Part shown: positions 42,928-52,181 of the stretch, in pieces
Position numbering within the stretch: position 1 is the first letter of the stretch
How the letters are laid out: the number at the start of each line of letters is the position of its first letter
Assembly: GCF_013113735.1 (NCBI RefSeq)
Contig: NZ_CP053346.1
Span: forward strand, 1,688,001 to 1,752,000
Origin: Sphingomonas sp. AP4-R1
Lineage (GTDB): Bacteria; Pseudomonadota; Alphaproteobacteria; Sphingomonadales; Sphingomonadaceae
Length of the DNA: 64,000 nucleotides
Direction of reading: 5' to 3'
The notes under the pieces: generated by a model
What the model saw: only the letters and a program-made list of their open reading frames with translations
Databases searched by the model: none
What the model was told of the DNA's origin: nothing
Made by a program: the position numbers and the translations under genes

Positions 42928-43512
42928 TCAGCGCCCCTGCCATATTGCGACGACGCTGTCGCGATCGGGGCGGGGGCGCTCGTCCAGCTCGGCCTGCGGC
43001 GTGCCGATGAAGAGGAAACCGGCGATGCGGGCATCGCGTCCGCCACCGAAGGCATGGCACACTTTGGGGGAGAAGGCCGCCCAGGTGGTGAGCCAATTGC
43101 CGACGAATCCCTCGGCATGCGCGGCCACCAGCAGATTCTGGCAGGCGGCGCCCGCCGACAATTCCTGCTCCCAGATGGGGATGTGGCTGGCATGGGCGGG
43201 GGTGGAGAGCGCCACGATCAGGCAGGGCGCCTGATGCGCGAACTGCTCGATCGCCTCGCGCGCCATCTTGCCCACCGTCTCGGCCTGCGCGGCATAGGCC
43301 TCGTGGAGCAGCTCGGCGAACTCCGCGCGCCTGTCCTGCGGCACGATCACGAAGCGCCACGGGGCGAGCTTGCCGTGATCGGGCACGCGCGTGGCCGCCG
43401 CCAGAATGCGATCGAGCTGGGCGGAATCCGGCCCCGGCGCACCCAGATCGCGGGCCTTGCCGGAGCGGCGTGTGGCCAGCAGAGCGGCCGCGGACGAGAG
43501 ATCGTTGAACAT
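42928..43512 (-). CDS. Nitroreductase-family FMN protein
   Basis: About 194 residues from the ATG at 43512 (MFNDLSSAAALLATRRSGKA). Family features of the YdjA type are the N-terminal RRS that contacts FMN phosphate, the VPDHGKLAPWRFVIV stretch, and SAGAACQNLLVAAHAEGFVGNW. AGFLFIGTPQAELDERPRP is near the end. It would reduce nitro- or quinone-type compounds with NAD(P)H; natural substrates unknown. Followed by the GntR gene with the palindrome between them. Divergent from the POT gene across 125 bp. Confidence 0.9.
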   Translation of the reverse strand: MFNDLSSAAALLATRRSGKARDLGAPGPDSAQLDRILAAATRVPDHGKLAPWRFVIVPQDRRAEFAELLHEAYAAQAETVGKMAREAIEQFAHQAPCLIVALSTPAHASHIPIWEQELSAGAACQNLLVAAHAEGFVGNWLTTWAAFSPKVCHAFGGGRDARIAGFLFIGTPQAELDERPRPDRDSVVAIWQGR

Positions 43513-43637
43513 GGATTGCCCGCTACCAGCACGGCCCCGCGCCAACAATCTCTTCCCACACGGGATTTCGCCGCTAGGTTCGCGCCCATCCAGCCGAGGG
43601 CACGCCCCGGCGCCAAAGCATTGAAGAAAAGGGTCGC

Positions 43638-45428
43638 ATGGAGACCGCAACCGAAGCCTCCCCGGCAGAACCGGACATCAGCCACGTCAATCCGGCCGAT
43701 GCAGAAACCTGGTTCGGCCACCCGCGCCAGCTCGCCCGCCTGTTCACCACGGAGATGTGGGAACGGTTCGGCTATTACGGGATGCGGGCGCTCCTCACGC
43801 TCTATCTCGCCAAGCATTTCCTGTTCAGCGACAGCACGACGACCGGCCTCTATGGCGGCTTCACCGCGCTGGTTTACCTCACGCCGCTGATCGGCGGGCT
43901 GATCGCGGATCGCTATCTCGGCTCCAAGAAATCGGTGAAGTTTGGCGCGATCCTGATGTCGCTGGGCTATTTCATCCTCTGCTTCGGCGGCCAGCCGGCC
44001 AAGCCCTTCGCCACGATCGAGGGCACGCGCTACGAGATCGTCGTGGATCAGGCGGCGGGCGGCGACCAGCAATATGTGATCGACAATGGCCGCCGCCTCG
44101 CCGTGAAGGGCCACGAGGACGGCACGGTCACGCTCACCAGCCCCGAAGGCGCGGTCGCGCGCACGATCGCCAAGGGCGGTTTCGTGCCCGATGGCGAGCG
44201 CTCCATCTTCTTCACGATGCTGATGCTGGTCGGGCTTTCGTGCCTCACGGTGGGCAACGGCTTCTTCAAGCCGAACATCTCGACGATGGTGGGCGCGCTC
44301 TACGCCAAGGGCGACAAGCGCCGCGATGCGGGCTTCACCATCTTCTACATGGGCATCAACCTCGGCAGCCTGTTCTCGCAATTGCTGTGCCCCTTGCTCG
44401 CCACCGTGGTCGGCTGGTGGGCGGGCTTCGGCCTCGCCGCGATCGGCATGCTCGTCTCCTACAGCCTGATCCAGTTCGATGGCGGCAAGCTGGCCGGCTA
44501 TGGCGAGCCGCCGGCAGGGCAGGCCAAGGATCGCTCGCTGCTGATCTATGCGGGCGCGCTGATCGCCGTGCCGGTGGCGCTCTTCCTGTTCGTGAACCTG
44601 ATGGATTCGAAGCCGCCCGAGGCCGGATCGGGCCTGCTCGGCTATCTGCTGGGCCTGCCGATCATGGGCAAGATCCTGTTCGGCAGCTTCATCGGCGCCG
44701 TGCCGGGCATCCTGATCTGGGCGTGGAAGGACGGCAGCCGCGTCGAATTCCAGATGATGCTCGCGGCGATGGTGATGATCGTCTTCAACGTCGTCTTCTG
44801 GACATTGTTCGAGCAGGCCGGATCGTCGCTGACTTTGTTCGCCGATCGCAATACGGACCTGTCGATCTTCGGCCTCTTCTCGATCTCGGCGGGGCAGACG
44901 CAGTTCTTCAACGCCTTCTTCATCGTCACGCTGGCGCCGCTCTTCTCGATCCTGTGGAACGGGATGGCCAAGCGCGGGATCGAGCCCTCGACGCCGGTGA
45001 AGTTCGGCATCGCGCTGATCGGCGTGGGCGTGGGCTTCCTCGCGCTCGTCTATGGCACCAAATTCGCCGGGCCGGATTTCCGCGTCTCGGTGTGGTGGCT
45101 GGCGCTGCTGTACCTGATCCACTCGGCGGCCGAATTGTGCATCTCGCCGGTGGGCCTCTCGATGATCACGAAGCTGAGCCTGGCGCGCGTCGTCGGCCTG
45201 ATGATGGGCCTGTGGTTCCTCTCGATCGCCTGCGCGCAATATGTGGCCGGGCTCGTCGCGCAGGTGGCGAGCGTGGAGACGGTGGGCGGTCAGGTGACCA
45301 ACCTTCAGGTGAGCCTGAACACCTATGCGGGCGTCTTCTGGACGATCGGCATCGCGGCGGCCGTGCTGGGCGCGGTGCTGCTGCTGATCTCGCCGCTGAT
45401 CAAGAAGTGGATGAATGGTGTCAATTAA
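43638..45428 (+). CDS. POT-family proton-coupled peptide transporter
   Basis: 596 residues with twelve to fourteen membrane spans. The POT signature is present at helix 1 as TTEMWERFGYYGMRALL, with YLTPLIGGLIADRYLGSKK after helix 2, and GNGFFKPNISTMVGALY as the second PTR2 signature. Between these lies an inserted soluble stretch of about 70 residues (ATIEGTRYEIVVDQ to GFVPDGERS). It imports di- and tripeptides with protons. The 3' end overlaps an amidohydrolase gene by 14 bp, and that gene overlaps a second one, so peptide-like compounds may be imported and then hydrolysed. Confidence 0.93.
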   Translation: METATEASPAEPDISHVNPADAETWFGHPRQLARLFTTEMWERFGYYGMRALLTLYLAKHFLFSDSTTTGLYGGFTALVYLTPLIGGLIADRYLGSKKSVKFGAILMSLGYFILCFGGQPAKPFATIEGTRYEIVVDQAAGGDQQYVIDNGRRLAVKGHEDGTVTLTSPEGAVARTIAKGGFVPDGERSIFFTMLMLVGLSCLTVGNGFFKPNISTMVGALYAKGDKRRDAGFTIFYMGINLGSLFSQLLCPLLATVVGWWAGFGLAAIGMLVSYSLIQFDGGKLAGYGEPPAGQAKDRSLLIYAGALIAVPVALFLFVNLMDSKPPEAGSGLLGYLLGLPIMGKILFGSFIGAVPGILIWAWKDGSRVEFQMMLAAMVMIVFNVVFWTLFEQAGSSLTLFADRNTDLSIFGLFSISAGQTQFFNAFFIVTLAPLFSILWNGMAKRGIEPSTPVKFGIALIGVGVGFLALVYGTKFAGPDFRVSVWWLALLYLIHSAAELCISPVGLSMITKLSLARVVGLMMGLWFLSIACAQYVAGLVAQVASVETVGGQVTNLQVSLNTYAGVFWTIGIAAAVLGAVLLLISPLIKKWMNGVN

Positions 45429-46827
45429 GCGAATTTCCGCGCTGGCCCTGCTCGGGCTGGCGGCCTGTTCGGCGTCCACGGACGCAAAGCCGAAATCGGC
45501 CTCCTCGTCCTCGCCCAAGGTGGCGGAGCCGTGGACGGGCGATCCCTTCCCCTCGACCTACCATGCCTATGCGGGCGTGCCGACTTTGCTGACCAACGCG
45601 ACGATCCTCGACGGCGAGGGCGCGCGGATCGACAACGGGCAGATCCTGTTCGCGGACGGCAAGGTCGTCGCGGTCGGCCAGACGGTGCAGGCGCCGGCCG
45701 GGGCCACCGTGATCGACGGGCAGGGCAAGTGGGTGACGCCCGGCATCATCGATATTCACAGCCATCTGGGCGACTATGCCTCGCCCGCCGTGCAGGCGCA
45801 TTCCGACGGCAACGAGATGACCAACCCCACCACGCCGGAAGTGTGGGCGGAGCATAGCGTGTGGCCGCAGGATCCGGGCTTCAGCCGCGCGCTGGCCAAT
45901 GGCGGCGTCACCACGCTGCAGATCCTGCCCGGCTCGGGCAACCTGATGGGCGGCCGCTCGGTCGTGATCAAAAACGTCTATGCGCGCACCGTGCAGGGGA
46001 TGAAGTTCCCCGGCGCGCCCTACGGGCTGAAGATGGCCTGCGGCGAGAATCCGAAGCGCGTCTATGGCGGCAAGGGCCGCGCGCCCTCCACGCGGATGGG
46101 CAATATCGCGGTCGATCGCCAGACCTGGGCGAAGGCGGTGGAATATCGCCGCAAGTGGGACAAATATGAGAAGGACGGCGGCGAGGCGCCCGCGCGCGAC
46201 CTCGGCATGGATACGCTGGCGGGCGTGCTTTCCGGCCAGATCCTCGTCCACAATCACTGCTACCGCGCCGACGAGATGGCCAACGTCCTCGATATGGCCA
46301 AGGAGTTCGGCTACCATGTCGCGAGCTTCCAGCACTCGGTGGAGGCCTACAAGATCCCCGATCTGCTGAAGGCCGCCGACACCTGCGCCTCCGCCTGGGC
46401 CGACTGGTACGGCTTCAAGATGGAAAGCTATGACGGCATTCCCGAAAATCTGGCGCTGCTGGAGCATGGGGGCGCCTGCGCGACGATCCATTCGGACAGC
46501 CCGAACGGCATTCAGCATCTGAACCAGGAAGTGGCCAAGGCGCGCGCGGCGGGCCTGCGCATGGGGATCGATATCCCGCGCGAAGTGGCGTGGCGCTGGG
46601 CGAGCTACAATCCGGCCAAGGCGCTGGGCATCGCCGATCGCACCGGCAGCCTGAAGCCGGGCAAGATGGCGGACGTCGTGCTGTGGAACGGCGATCCGTT
46701 CAGCACCTACACGCGGCCCGAAAAGGTCTGGGTCGACGGGGCGCTGATGTATGACATGCACGATCCCAAGCGACGGCCGGTATCCGATTTCGAGCTGGGC
46801 CAGGCCGGCGAAGGAGACGTGAAGTGA
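45415..46827 (+). CDS. Amidohydrolase-family metal hydrolase, lipoprotein
   Basis: 470 residues. The N terminus (RISALALLGLAACSAS) is a lipoprotein signal with lipobox LAAC, so the enzyme sits in the periplasm on a membrane. The catalytic barrel has the metal HxH in PGIIDIHSHLGDYAS, further His in ILVHNHCYRADE and VASFQHSVEAY, and the late Asp in ATIHSDSPNGIQHL. The KPGKMADVVLWNGDPFS end is typical of imidazolonepropionase-related amidohydrolases. It overlaps the peptide transporter gene by 14 bp and the next gene by 4. Substrate unknown; a cyclic peptide or dipeptide derivative would fit. Confidence 0.88.
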   Translation: MVSIKRISALALLGLAACSASTDAKPKSASSSSPKVAEPWTGDPFPSTYHAYAGVPTLLTNATILDGEGARIDNGQILFADGKVVAVGQTVQAPAGATVIDGQGKWVTPGIIDIHSHLGDYASPAVQAHSDGNEMTNPTTPEVWAEHSVWPQDPGFSRALANGGVTTLQILPGSGNLMGGRSVVIKNVYARTVQGMKFPGAPYGLKMACGENPKRVYGGKGRAPSTRMGNIAVDRQTWAKAVEYRRKWDKYEKDGGEAPARDLGMDTLAGVLSGQILVHNHCYRADEMANVLDMAKEFGYHVASFQHSVEAYKIPDLLKAADTCASAWADWYGFKMESYDGIPENLALLEHGGACATIHSDSPNGIQHLNQEVAKARAAGLRMGIDIPREVAWRWASYNPAKALGIADRTGSLKPGKMADVVLWNGDPFSTYTRPEKVWVDGALMYDMHDPKRRPVSDFELGQAGEGDVK

Positions 46828-48122
46828 AGCGCCTTGCTCCTTGGGCTTCCGTCGCGTTGGCCGCTTTTCTCGCCGCGCCCGCCTTTGCGGAAACGATCGC
46901 CTTCACCGGCGGCACCGTCGCCATCGGCGATGGATCGCAGCCCATCCCTAACGGCACGGTCGTCGTGAAGGACGGCCGCGTCGTCGCCGCCGGCGCCGGT
47001 GTCGCGGTGCCGGCCGGCGCGCGCGTGGTGGACGCCACGGGCAAATGGGTGTCGCCCGGCCTCGTCGCGGGCACCAGCACGCTCGGCCTCGCCGATGTCG
47101 AGGGCGTCTCCGAATCGAACGACCTTTCGACGAAGGGCACGCCCTTCTCGGCCGCGATCGACATTTCGACGAGCATCAACCCGGTCAGCGCGCGCCTCGG
47201 CGTCGAGCGCGCGAAGGGCATGACGCGCGCCGTGGTGGTGCCCGAGGCGGGCAACACGATGTTCGGCGGGCAGGGCGCGGTGATCGATCTTGGTGCCGAT
47301 CCCGATCCCGTCACCAAGGCGCGCGCCTTCCAGTTCGTCGAGTTCGGCGAGACGGCGATGAAGCATGGGGGTGGCAGCCGCCCCGCCGCGCAGGCCCTGC
47401 TGCGCGCGGCGCTGGCGGCGGCGCGCAATCCGGCGCTGGCGGGCACGCTCGCCCGCGACGTGCTGGTGACGCGCGCCGATGCGGAGGCGCTGGTGCCGGT
47501 GATCGAAGGGCGGATGCCGCTGCTCGTCCATGCCGAGCGGGCGAGCGATATCCTTTCGGCGCTGGCGCTGACGCGGGAATTCCCGAAACTGCGTCTGGTG
47601 CTGCTGGGCGCGACCGAGGGCTGGACGGTGGCCGACCGGATCGCCGCCGCGCACGTGCCCGTGATCGCCGCCGCTTATGCCGACCTGCCCGAGCAGTTCG
47701 AGATGATCGCCTCCACCCAGTCCAATGTCGGGCGGATGGCGAAGGCGGGCGTGATGGTCGCGATCTCGTCGATCGATGCGGGCGAGGAAAGCTACGAGAG
47801 CTATCTCAAGCAGTTCGCCGGCAATCTCGTCGCACTGACCAAGGTGGATGGCGCCACGGGTCTCGACTGGGGCCAGGCCTTCGCCACGATCACCTCGCGG
47901 CCCGCGCAGGCGCTGGGCCTGGACGGCGAGATCGGCTCGCTCCGCCCCGGCCGGAAGGCGGACGTGGTGCTGTGGGACGGCGATCCGCTGGAGGTCGCCT
48001 CGGCGGCGGTCGCGGTGTGGATCGACGGCGTGCAGCAGCCCGCCGGCAGCCGCCAGACGCGCCTGCGCAATCGCTATGCCAATCCGGTGGAAGGCGCGCT
48101 GCCCAAGGCCTATGATCGGTAG
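46824..48122 (+). CDS. Amidohydrolase-like protein without metal ligands, exported
   Basis: 432 residues from a GTG that overlaps the upstream stop and has AAGGAG seven bases before it. A signal peptide (VALAAFLAAPAFA) is followed by a sequence clearly related to its upstream neighbour: VVDATGKWVSPGLVAGTSTLG lines up with the neighbour's VIDGQGKWVTPGIIDIHSHLG. The metal-binding HxH is thus replaced by TST-like residues. The later His and Asp sites are likewise not kept (LLGATEG, AISSIDAG), although LLVHAERAS and RPGRKADVVLWDGDPLE remain. It is probably inactive alone and a partner subunit of the preceding enzyme. Confidence 0.85.
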   Translation: MKRLAPWASVALAAFLAAPAFAETIAFTGGTVAIGDGSQPIPNGTVVVKDGRVVAAGAGVAVPAGARVVDATGKWVSPGLVAGTSTLGLADVEGVSESNDLSTKGTPFSAAIDISTSINPVSARLGVERAKGMTRAVVVPEAGNTMFGGQGAVIDLGADPDPVTKARAFQFVEFGETAMKHGGGSRPAAQALLRAALAAARNPALAGTLARDVLVTRADAEALVPVIEGRMPLLVHAERASDILSALALTREFPKLRLVLLGATEGWTVADRIAAAHVPVIAAAYADLPEQFEMIASTQSNVGRMAKAGVMVAISSIDAGEESYESYLKQFAGNLVALTKVDGATGLDWGQAFATITSRPAQALGLDGEIGSLRPGRKADVVLWDGDPLEVASAAVAVWIDGVQQPAGSRQTRLRNRYANPVEGALPKAYDR

Positions 48123-48222
48123 GCTGGCGGAGATGCGCTGAGGCGGCGAACCGGTCCGGTATGCGGGCCGGTTCGTCCCGCACCGTCTGGTACGATCAGA
48201 ACTGAAGAGTACGGAAACCGAC

Positions 48223-49560
48223 ATGTCCCGCAAATATTTCGGCACCGACGGCATTCGCGGCCGCACCAACGAGGGCGCGATGACCGCCGAGATCGCGATG
48301 CGCGTGGGTCAGGCGGCGGGCGCGCACTTCATGCGCGGCACGCATCGCCACCGCGTGCTGATCGGCAAGGATACGCGCTTGTCCGGCTACATGATGGAGA
48401 GCGCGCTGACGGCGGGCTTCACCAGCGTGGGCATGGACGTGGTGCTGGTCGGCCCGATGCCGACGCCGGCCGTGGCGATGCTGACGCGATCGATGCGCGC
48501 GGACATCGGCGTGATGATCTCGGCCAGCCACAATCCGTTCGCGGACAATGGCATCAAGCTGTTCGGCCCGGACGGCTACAAGCTTTCCGACGACACCGAG
48601 GCCGCGATCGAGCGCGCGATCGACGGGCGCGTGGCGCTGCCGCCCGCCGAGCAGATCGGCCGCGCGCGCCGGATCGAGGATGCGCAGGGCCGCTATATCG
48701 CGGCGGCCAAATCGACCTTCCCGGATCATCTGCGGCTGGACGGCCTGCGGATCGTGGTCGATTGCGCGAACGGCGCCGCCTACAAGGTCGCGCCCGAGGC
48801 CCTGTGGGAGCTGGGCGCGGACGTGATCGCGCTGGGCGTGTCCCCGAACGGCGTCAACATCAACGATCATGTCGGCTCGACCGACCCGAGCGCGGTGCAG
48901 GCCAAGGTGCTGGAGACGCGCGCGGACATCGGCATCGCGCTGGATGGCGACGCGGATCGCCTGATCGTGGTCGACGACCGGGGGCAGGTGGTGGATGGCG
49001 ATCAGCTGATGGCGCTGATCGCCGTGTCGCAGGCGCGCGCGGGCGCGCTGAAGGGCGATGGCATCGTCGCCACCGTCATGTCCAATCTGGGGCTCGAACG
49101 CTTTCTGTGGGGGCAGGGGATCGCGCTGCACCGGACGCCGGTGGGCGACCGCTACGTGGTGGAGGCGATGCGCGCTGGCGGCTACAATGTCGGCGGCGAG
49201 CAATCGGGCCATATCGTGCTGGCCGATCATGCGACGACCGGCGACGGCCTGATCGCGGCCTTGCAGGTGCTGGCCGAGCTGGTTTCTTCCGGCAAGCCCG
49301 CGCACCGGCTGCTGCGCCAGTTCGATCCTTTGCCCCAGCTGCTGAAGAATGTGCGCTTCACCGGCGGCCAGCCGCTGGAGGACGAGAAAGTGAAGGCCGT
49401 GATCGCGGCCGCCGAACAAAGGCTGGACGGCAATGGCCGCCTCGTCATCCGCAAGTCCGGCACCGAGCCGCTGATCCGCGTGATGGCCGAGGGCGAGGAT
49501 GCGCGCCTGGTCGACGAAGTGGTGGACAGCATCTGCGACGCGGTTCGCAAGGCCGCGTGA
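48223..49560 (+). CDS. glmM: Phosphoglucosamine mutase
   Basis: 445 residues, the usual length. It begins [16 protein letters not shown] and shows the phospho-Ser loop [14 protein letters not shown], the magnesium loop [13 protein letters not shown], the sugar-binding [11 protein letters not shown] and the phosphate-binding [13 protein letters not shown]. It converts glucosamine 6-phosphate to glucosamine 1-phosphate for peptidoglycan and LPS precursors. Its stop overlaps the next start (TGATG), so it is translationally linked to a small membrane protein and thiD. Confidence 0.97.
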   Translation: MSRKYFGTDGIRGRTNEGAMTAEIAMRVGQAAGAHFMRGTHRHRVLIGKDTRLSGYMMESALTAGFTSVGMDVVLVGPMPTPAVAMLTRSMRADIGVMISASHNPFADNGIKLFGPDGYKLSDDTEAAIERAIDGRVALPPAEQIGRARRIEDAQGRYIAAAKSTFPDHLRLDGLRIVVDCANGAAYKVAPEALWELGADVIALGVSPNGVNINDHVGSTDPSAVQAKVLETRADIGIALDGDADRLIVVDDRGQVVDGDQLMALIAVSQARAGALKGDGIVATVMSNLGLERFLWGQGIALHRTPVGDRYVVEAMRAGGYNVGGEQSGHIVLADHATTGDGLIAALQVLAELVSSGKPAHRLLRQFDPLPQLLKNVRFTGGQPLEDEKVKAVIAAAEQRLDGNGRLVIRKSGTEPLIRVMAEGEDARLVDEVVDSICDAVRKAA

Positions 49561-49742
49561 TGCGGGCGGCGAGCATCCGGGCGGCGTTCCGCGTCGGCGT
49601 TTTCGGCGCGCTGGGTGGCGTGATCGCCGAGATGATCAACGGCCATGCCGGCGACCGCGTGGCGCTGGCCCTGTTCGCCGTCGAGGTGTGGGCGATCGCC
49701 TTCGTGGCCTGGCTGCTGGTCGAGGCGATGCGGCGGCGGTGA
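49560..49742 (+). CDS. Small membrane protein between glmM and thiD
   Basis: 60 residues. ATG at 49560 shares one base with the glmM stop, and the TGA stop at 49742 overlaps the GTG start of thiD, so it is held between two genes by overlaps on both sides. Two hydrophobic helices are seen (RVGVFGALGGVIAEMI and ALALFAVEVWAIAFVAWLLV) with a short hydrophilic turn (NGHAGDR) and a basic C terminus (RRR). No known family. Codon use is like the neighbours. Confidence 0.65.
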   Translation: MRAASIRAAFRVGVFGALGGVIAEMINGHAGDRVALALFAVEVWAIAFVAWLLVEAMRRR

Positions 49743-50575
49743 CGATCCCGCGCATCCTCTCGATCGCCGGATCCGACAGCGGCGGTGGCGCGGGCATCCA
49801 GGCCGATATCAAGACGATCACGATGCTGGGCGGCCATGCGCTGACCGCCATCACCGCGCTGACCGCGCAGAATACGCTGGGCGTGACGCAGGTGACGCCG
49901 GTGTCGCCCGAGATGGTGGTGGCGCAGATCGACGCGGTCGTCTCCGACATCGGCGTGGACGCGATCAAGATCGGGATGATCGGATCGCCCGAGGTGGCCG
50001 ACGCGGTGGCGGACCGGCTGACGGCCTTGTTTCAGGGGCGCGAGATCGTGCCGATCGTGTTCGATCCGGTGATGATCTCTTCCAGCGGCGCCGTGCTGGC
50101 CGATCCGGCGACGATCGCCGCCTTCGGCCGGCTGATGCGGCTTTCCGTGCTGGTGACGCCCAATCTGCCTGAGCTGGCCGCTCTGGCCGGTGCCGATGCG
50201 CTGCCGGACGAGGGAGCGCAGGTGGCGGCCGCGATCGGGCTGGTGCGCGATCATCAGGCGGCGTTTCTGGTGAAGGGCGGCCATGCCGAGGGACTGCGCT
50301 TGACCGACCGGCTGGTCGGCTGGAACGGCACCGTGGCAGAATGGAGCGGCGACCGGATCGAGACGCCGCACACGCATGGCACGGGCTGCACGCTCTCCAG
50401 CGCGATCGCGACCGGCCTGGGCGCGGGGCTGGAGCCGGAGGCGGCGATCACGCGCGCGCGCTTCTACGTGCGCTCCGCGATCGAGGCGGCGCCGGGGCTT
50501 GGCGCGGGCCACGGGCCGATGGGGCATGGGCTCGGGCGCGAGCATTTCCGGAGCCGGCCGCCGCTCAGGATTTGA
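49739..50575 (+). CDS. thiD: Hydroxymethylpyrimidine/phosphomethylpyrimidine kinase
   Basis: 278 residues from a GTG overlapping the preceding stop. ThiD features: ILSIAGSDSGGGAGIQADIK, VTAIT-like ALTAITALTAQNTLGV, KIGMIGSPEV, the FDPVMISSSG motif, TPNLPELAAL and the anion-hole HTHGTGCTLSSAIA. It phosphorylates HMP and HMP-P in thiamine synthesis. The last 15 residues after GPMGHGLGREHF are a short extension. No TPP riboswitch is recognisable upstream, as the gene sits inside an operon with glmM. Confidence 0.95.
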   Translation: MTIPRILSIAGSDSGGGAGIQADIKTITMLGGHALTAITALTAQNTLGVTQVTPVSPEMVVAQIDAVVSDIGVDAIKIGMIGSPEVADAVADRLTALFQGREIVPIVFDPVMISSSGAVLADPATIAAFGRLMRLSVLVTPNLPELAALAGADALPDEGAQVAAAIGLVRDHQAAFLVKGGHAEGLRLTDRLVGWNGTVAEWSGDRIETPHTHGTGCTLSSAIATGLGAGLEPEAAITRARFYVRSAIEAAPGLGAGHGPMGHGLGREHFRSRPPLRI

Positions 50576-50605
50576 GGTGCGGCGCGGGTGCGCTCTCCTT
50601 CGTGA

Positions 50606-50733
50606 TCCGTTTGTATCGAGCGTAGTCGAGATACTCGCAGACTTCGAGCACAGCCGAGAAGCCGGGACAGATAGCGCGGGCTCTCGGCTGCGCTCGATCC
50701 CTCTGATCCCTCGACTTCGCTCGGGACGAACGG
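50606..50733. repeat. Palindromic intergenic repeat, family A variant
   Basis: Left arm ATCCGTTTGTATCGAGCGTA with GTCGAGA after it; right arm TCCCTCGACTTCGCTCGGGA with ACGG at its end. Between them CAGCCGAGAAGCC and GGCTCTCGGCTGCGC form an inner pair. It fills the gap between thiD and the convergent glycosylase gene, where it could terminate both. Confidence 0.75.
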
Positions 50734-50742
50734 AAGGAGCGG

Positions 50743-51234
50743 TCAGAGGAAGTCCCGCAATCCCAGCCATTTCTCGCGCTTCGCCGCGCGCGACATGCCC
50801 GCATGCGCCGCGCTGGACGAGGGGAGATCCACGAGCGCCAACCCTGTCACGCCCGCCAGTTGCCGCCGCCCGTGCTTCGCGGATGTCGCGCCGTTGAATG
50901 CCACCGCCGCCAGATCCGGCAGGCCGCGCACGAACCCCGCAAGGTCGCGCAGTTCCGCCTCGCGGATCGCCTGATCGAGGCTGCCCTCGCGCCGGGCGCT
51001 GGCGATCACGTCCCACAGGCCGATCCGGTGCGCGCGCAACCGCTCCAGCCGCGTCTCGTATGGCAGACCCGGCAAATCCTCCCCGATCACCTCGCCCACC
51101 AGCCACCAGAAGGCATTGCCGGGATGGGCATAATAGCGGCCCTGCCGCAGCGATTCCTCGCCCGGCAGGCTGCCGAGGATGAGCAGGCGGGCGTCGGGCG
51201 CCACGCTGGGCGGAAAGGCGGTCCTGATTGTCAT
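50743..51234 (-). CDS. DNA-deoxyinosine (hypoxanthine-DNA) glycosylase, UDG family 6
   Basis: 163 residues from the ATG at 51234 (MTIRTAFPPSVAPDARLLIL). The UDG-superfamily motif 1 is LGSLPGEESLRQGRYYAHPGNAFWWLVGE in pattern (GSLPGE, YYAHPGNAFW), which identifies the hypoxanthine-DNA glycosylase group. IGLWDVIASARREGSLDQAI and AFNGATSAK follow, and motif 2 is LPSSSAAHAGMS. It excises deaminated adenine (hypoxanthine) from DNA. It lies head-to-head with modA (49-bp gap) and convergent with thiD. Confidence 0.88.
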   Translation of the reverse strand: MTIRTAFPPSVAPDARLLILGSLPGEESLRQGRYYAHPGNAFWWLVGEVIGEDLPGLPYETRLERLRAHRIGLWDVIASARREGSLDQAIREAELRDLAGFVRGLPDLAAVAFNGATSAKHGRRQLAGVTGLALVDLPSSSAAHAGMSRAAKREKWLGLRDFL

Positions 51235-51283
51235 GTCCGTATCCGCTCGCGCATAAAGGGTGGCGGCCTTAAAGGGGAGCATC

Positions 51284-52036
51284 ATGCGCCGGATCCTTCT
51301 CTCCCTCCTCCTGTTCCTCGGCTTCGCGAACGCGGCGGTGGCCGCGCCGCCGCTGGTGCTGGCCGCCGCCAGCCTGCAGGAATCGCTGAACGCCGCCGCC
51401 GATGCCTGGGCCAAGGCCGGGCATGAGCGGCCGACCTTGTCCTTCGCCGCCTCCTCTGCGCTGGCGCGGCAGATCGCGGCGGGGGCGCCGGCCGATCTGT
51501 TCGTGTCGGCGGACATCCCCTGGATGGATTATGTCGAGCAGCGCCAGCTGATCGCGCCCGGCACGCGCGTCGATCTGCTGACCAACCAGCTCGTCCTGAT
51601 CGCGCCCGCCGGCGGCACGCGGCCGATGCCGATCCGCAAGGGCTTTCCGCTCGCGATCGCGCTGGGCAGCGACCGGCTGGCCATGGCCGATCCCGATGCG
51701 GTGCCGGCCGGGCTCTACGGGCGCGAGGCGCTGACGAAGCTCGGGGTGTGGACCGCGGTGGCGCCCAAGGTGGCGCGCGCGGAGAATGTGCGCGCGGCGC
51801 TGGCTCTGGTGGAAAGCGGCGAGGCGCCTTACGGCATCGTCTATCTCACGGATGCGATGGCTTCGGACAAGGTGAAGGTGGTCGGCACCTTCCCCGAGGC
51901 GAGCCACGCGCCGATCGTCTATCCGGCGGCGTTGCTGGCGACCTCGAAGAGCCCGGAGGCGACCCTGTTCCTGCGCTTCCTCGCCTCGCGTCCGGCCAAG
52001 GTGATCTTCCACCAGTACGGCTTCGGGGTGAAGTGA
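51284..52036 (+). CDS. modA: Molybdate ABC transporter, periplasmic binding protein
   Basis: 250 residues from the ATG at 51284, chosen for the GGGGAG site upstream. Signal peptide LLSLLLFLGFANAAVA. ModA features: LVLAAASLQESLNAAADAW, FAASSALARQIAAGAPADLFVSADIPWMDYV, LVLIAPAG, AMADPDAVPAGLYGREAL, VRAALALVESGEAPYGIVYLTDA and a C terminus FLRFLASRPAKVIFHQYGF. It binds molybdate or tungstate in the periplasm. A repeat element separates it from modB by 145 bp. Confidence 0.95.
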   Translation: MRRILLSLLLFLGFANAAVAAPPLVLAAASLQESLNAAADAWAKAGHERPTLSFAASSALARQIAAGAPADLFVSADIPWMDYVEQRQLIAPGTRVDLLTNQLVLIAPAGGTRPMPIRKGFPLAIALGSDRLAMADPDAVPAGLYGREALTKLGVWTAVAPKVARAENVRAALALVESGEAPYGIVYLTDAMASDKVKVVGTFPEASHAPIVYPAALLATSKSPEATLFLRFLASRPAKVIFHQYGFGVK

Positions 52037-52060
52037 GGCACCCATCCGTTTCATCTTTTC

Positions 52061-52143
52061 CCGTTCGCACTGAGCCTGTCGAAGTGCCGTTCTTCTTTTC
52101 CGAGTCAGAAGGACGGTGCTTCGACAGGCTCAGCACGAACGGG
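52061..52143. repeat. Palindromic repeat, family A, between modA and modB
   Basis: CCGTTCGCACTGAGCCTGTC at the left is mirrored by CTTCGACAGGCTCAGCACGA with ACGGG after it; inner pair GCCGTTCTTCTTTTCC / CAGAAGGACGG. Within an operon, it may lower modBC relative to modA. Confidence 0.85.
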
Positions 52144-52181
52144 TTTGAAGTGGGGCGCGTGAGAGCGGTCCGGGGCGGGAC

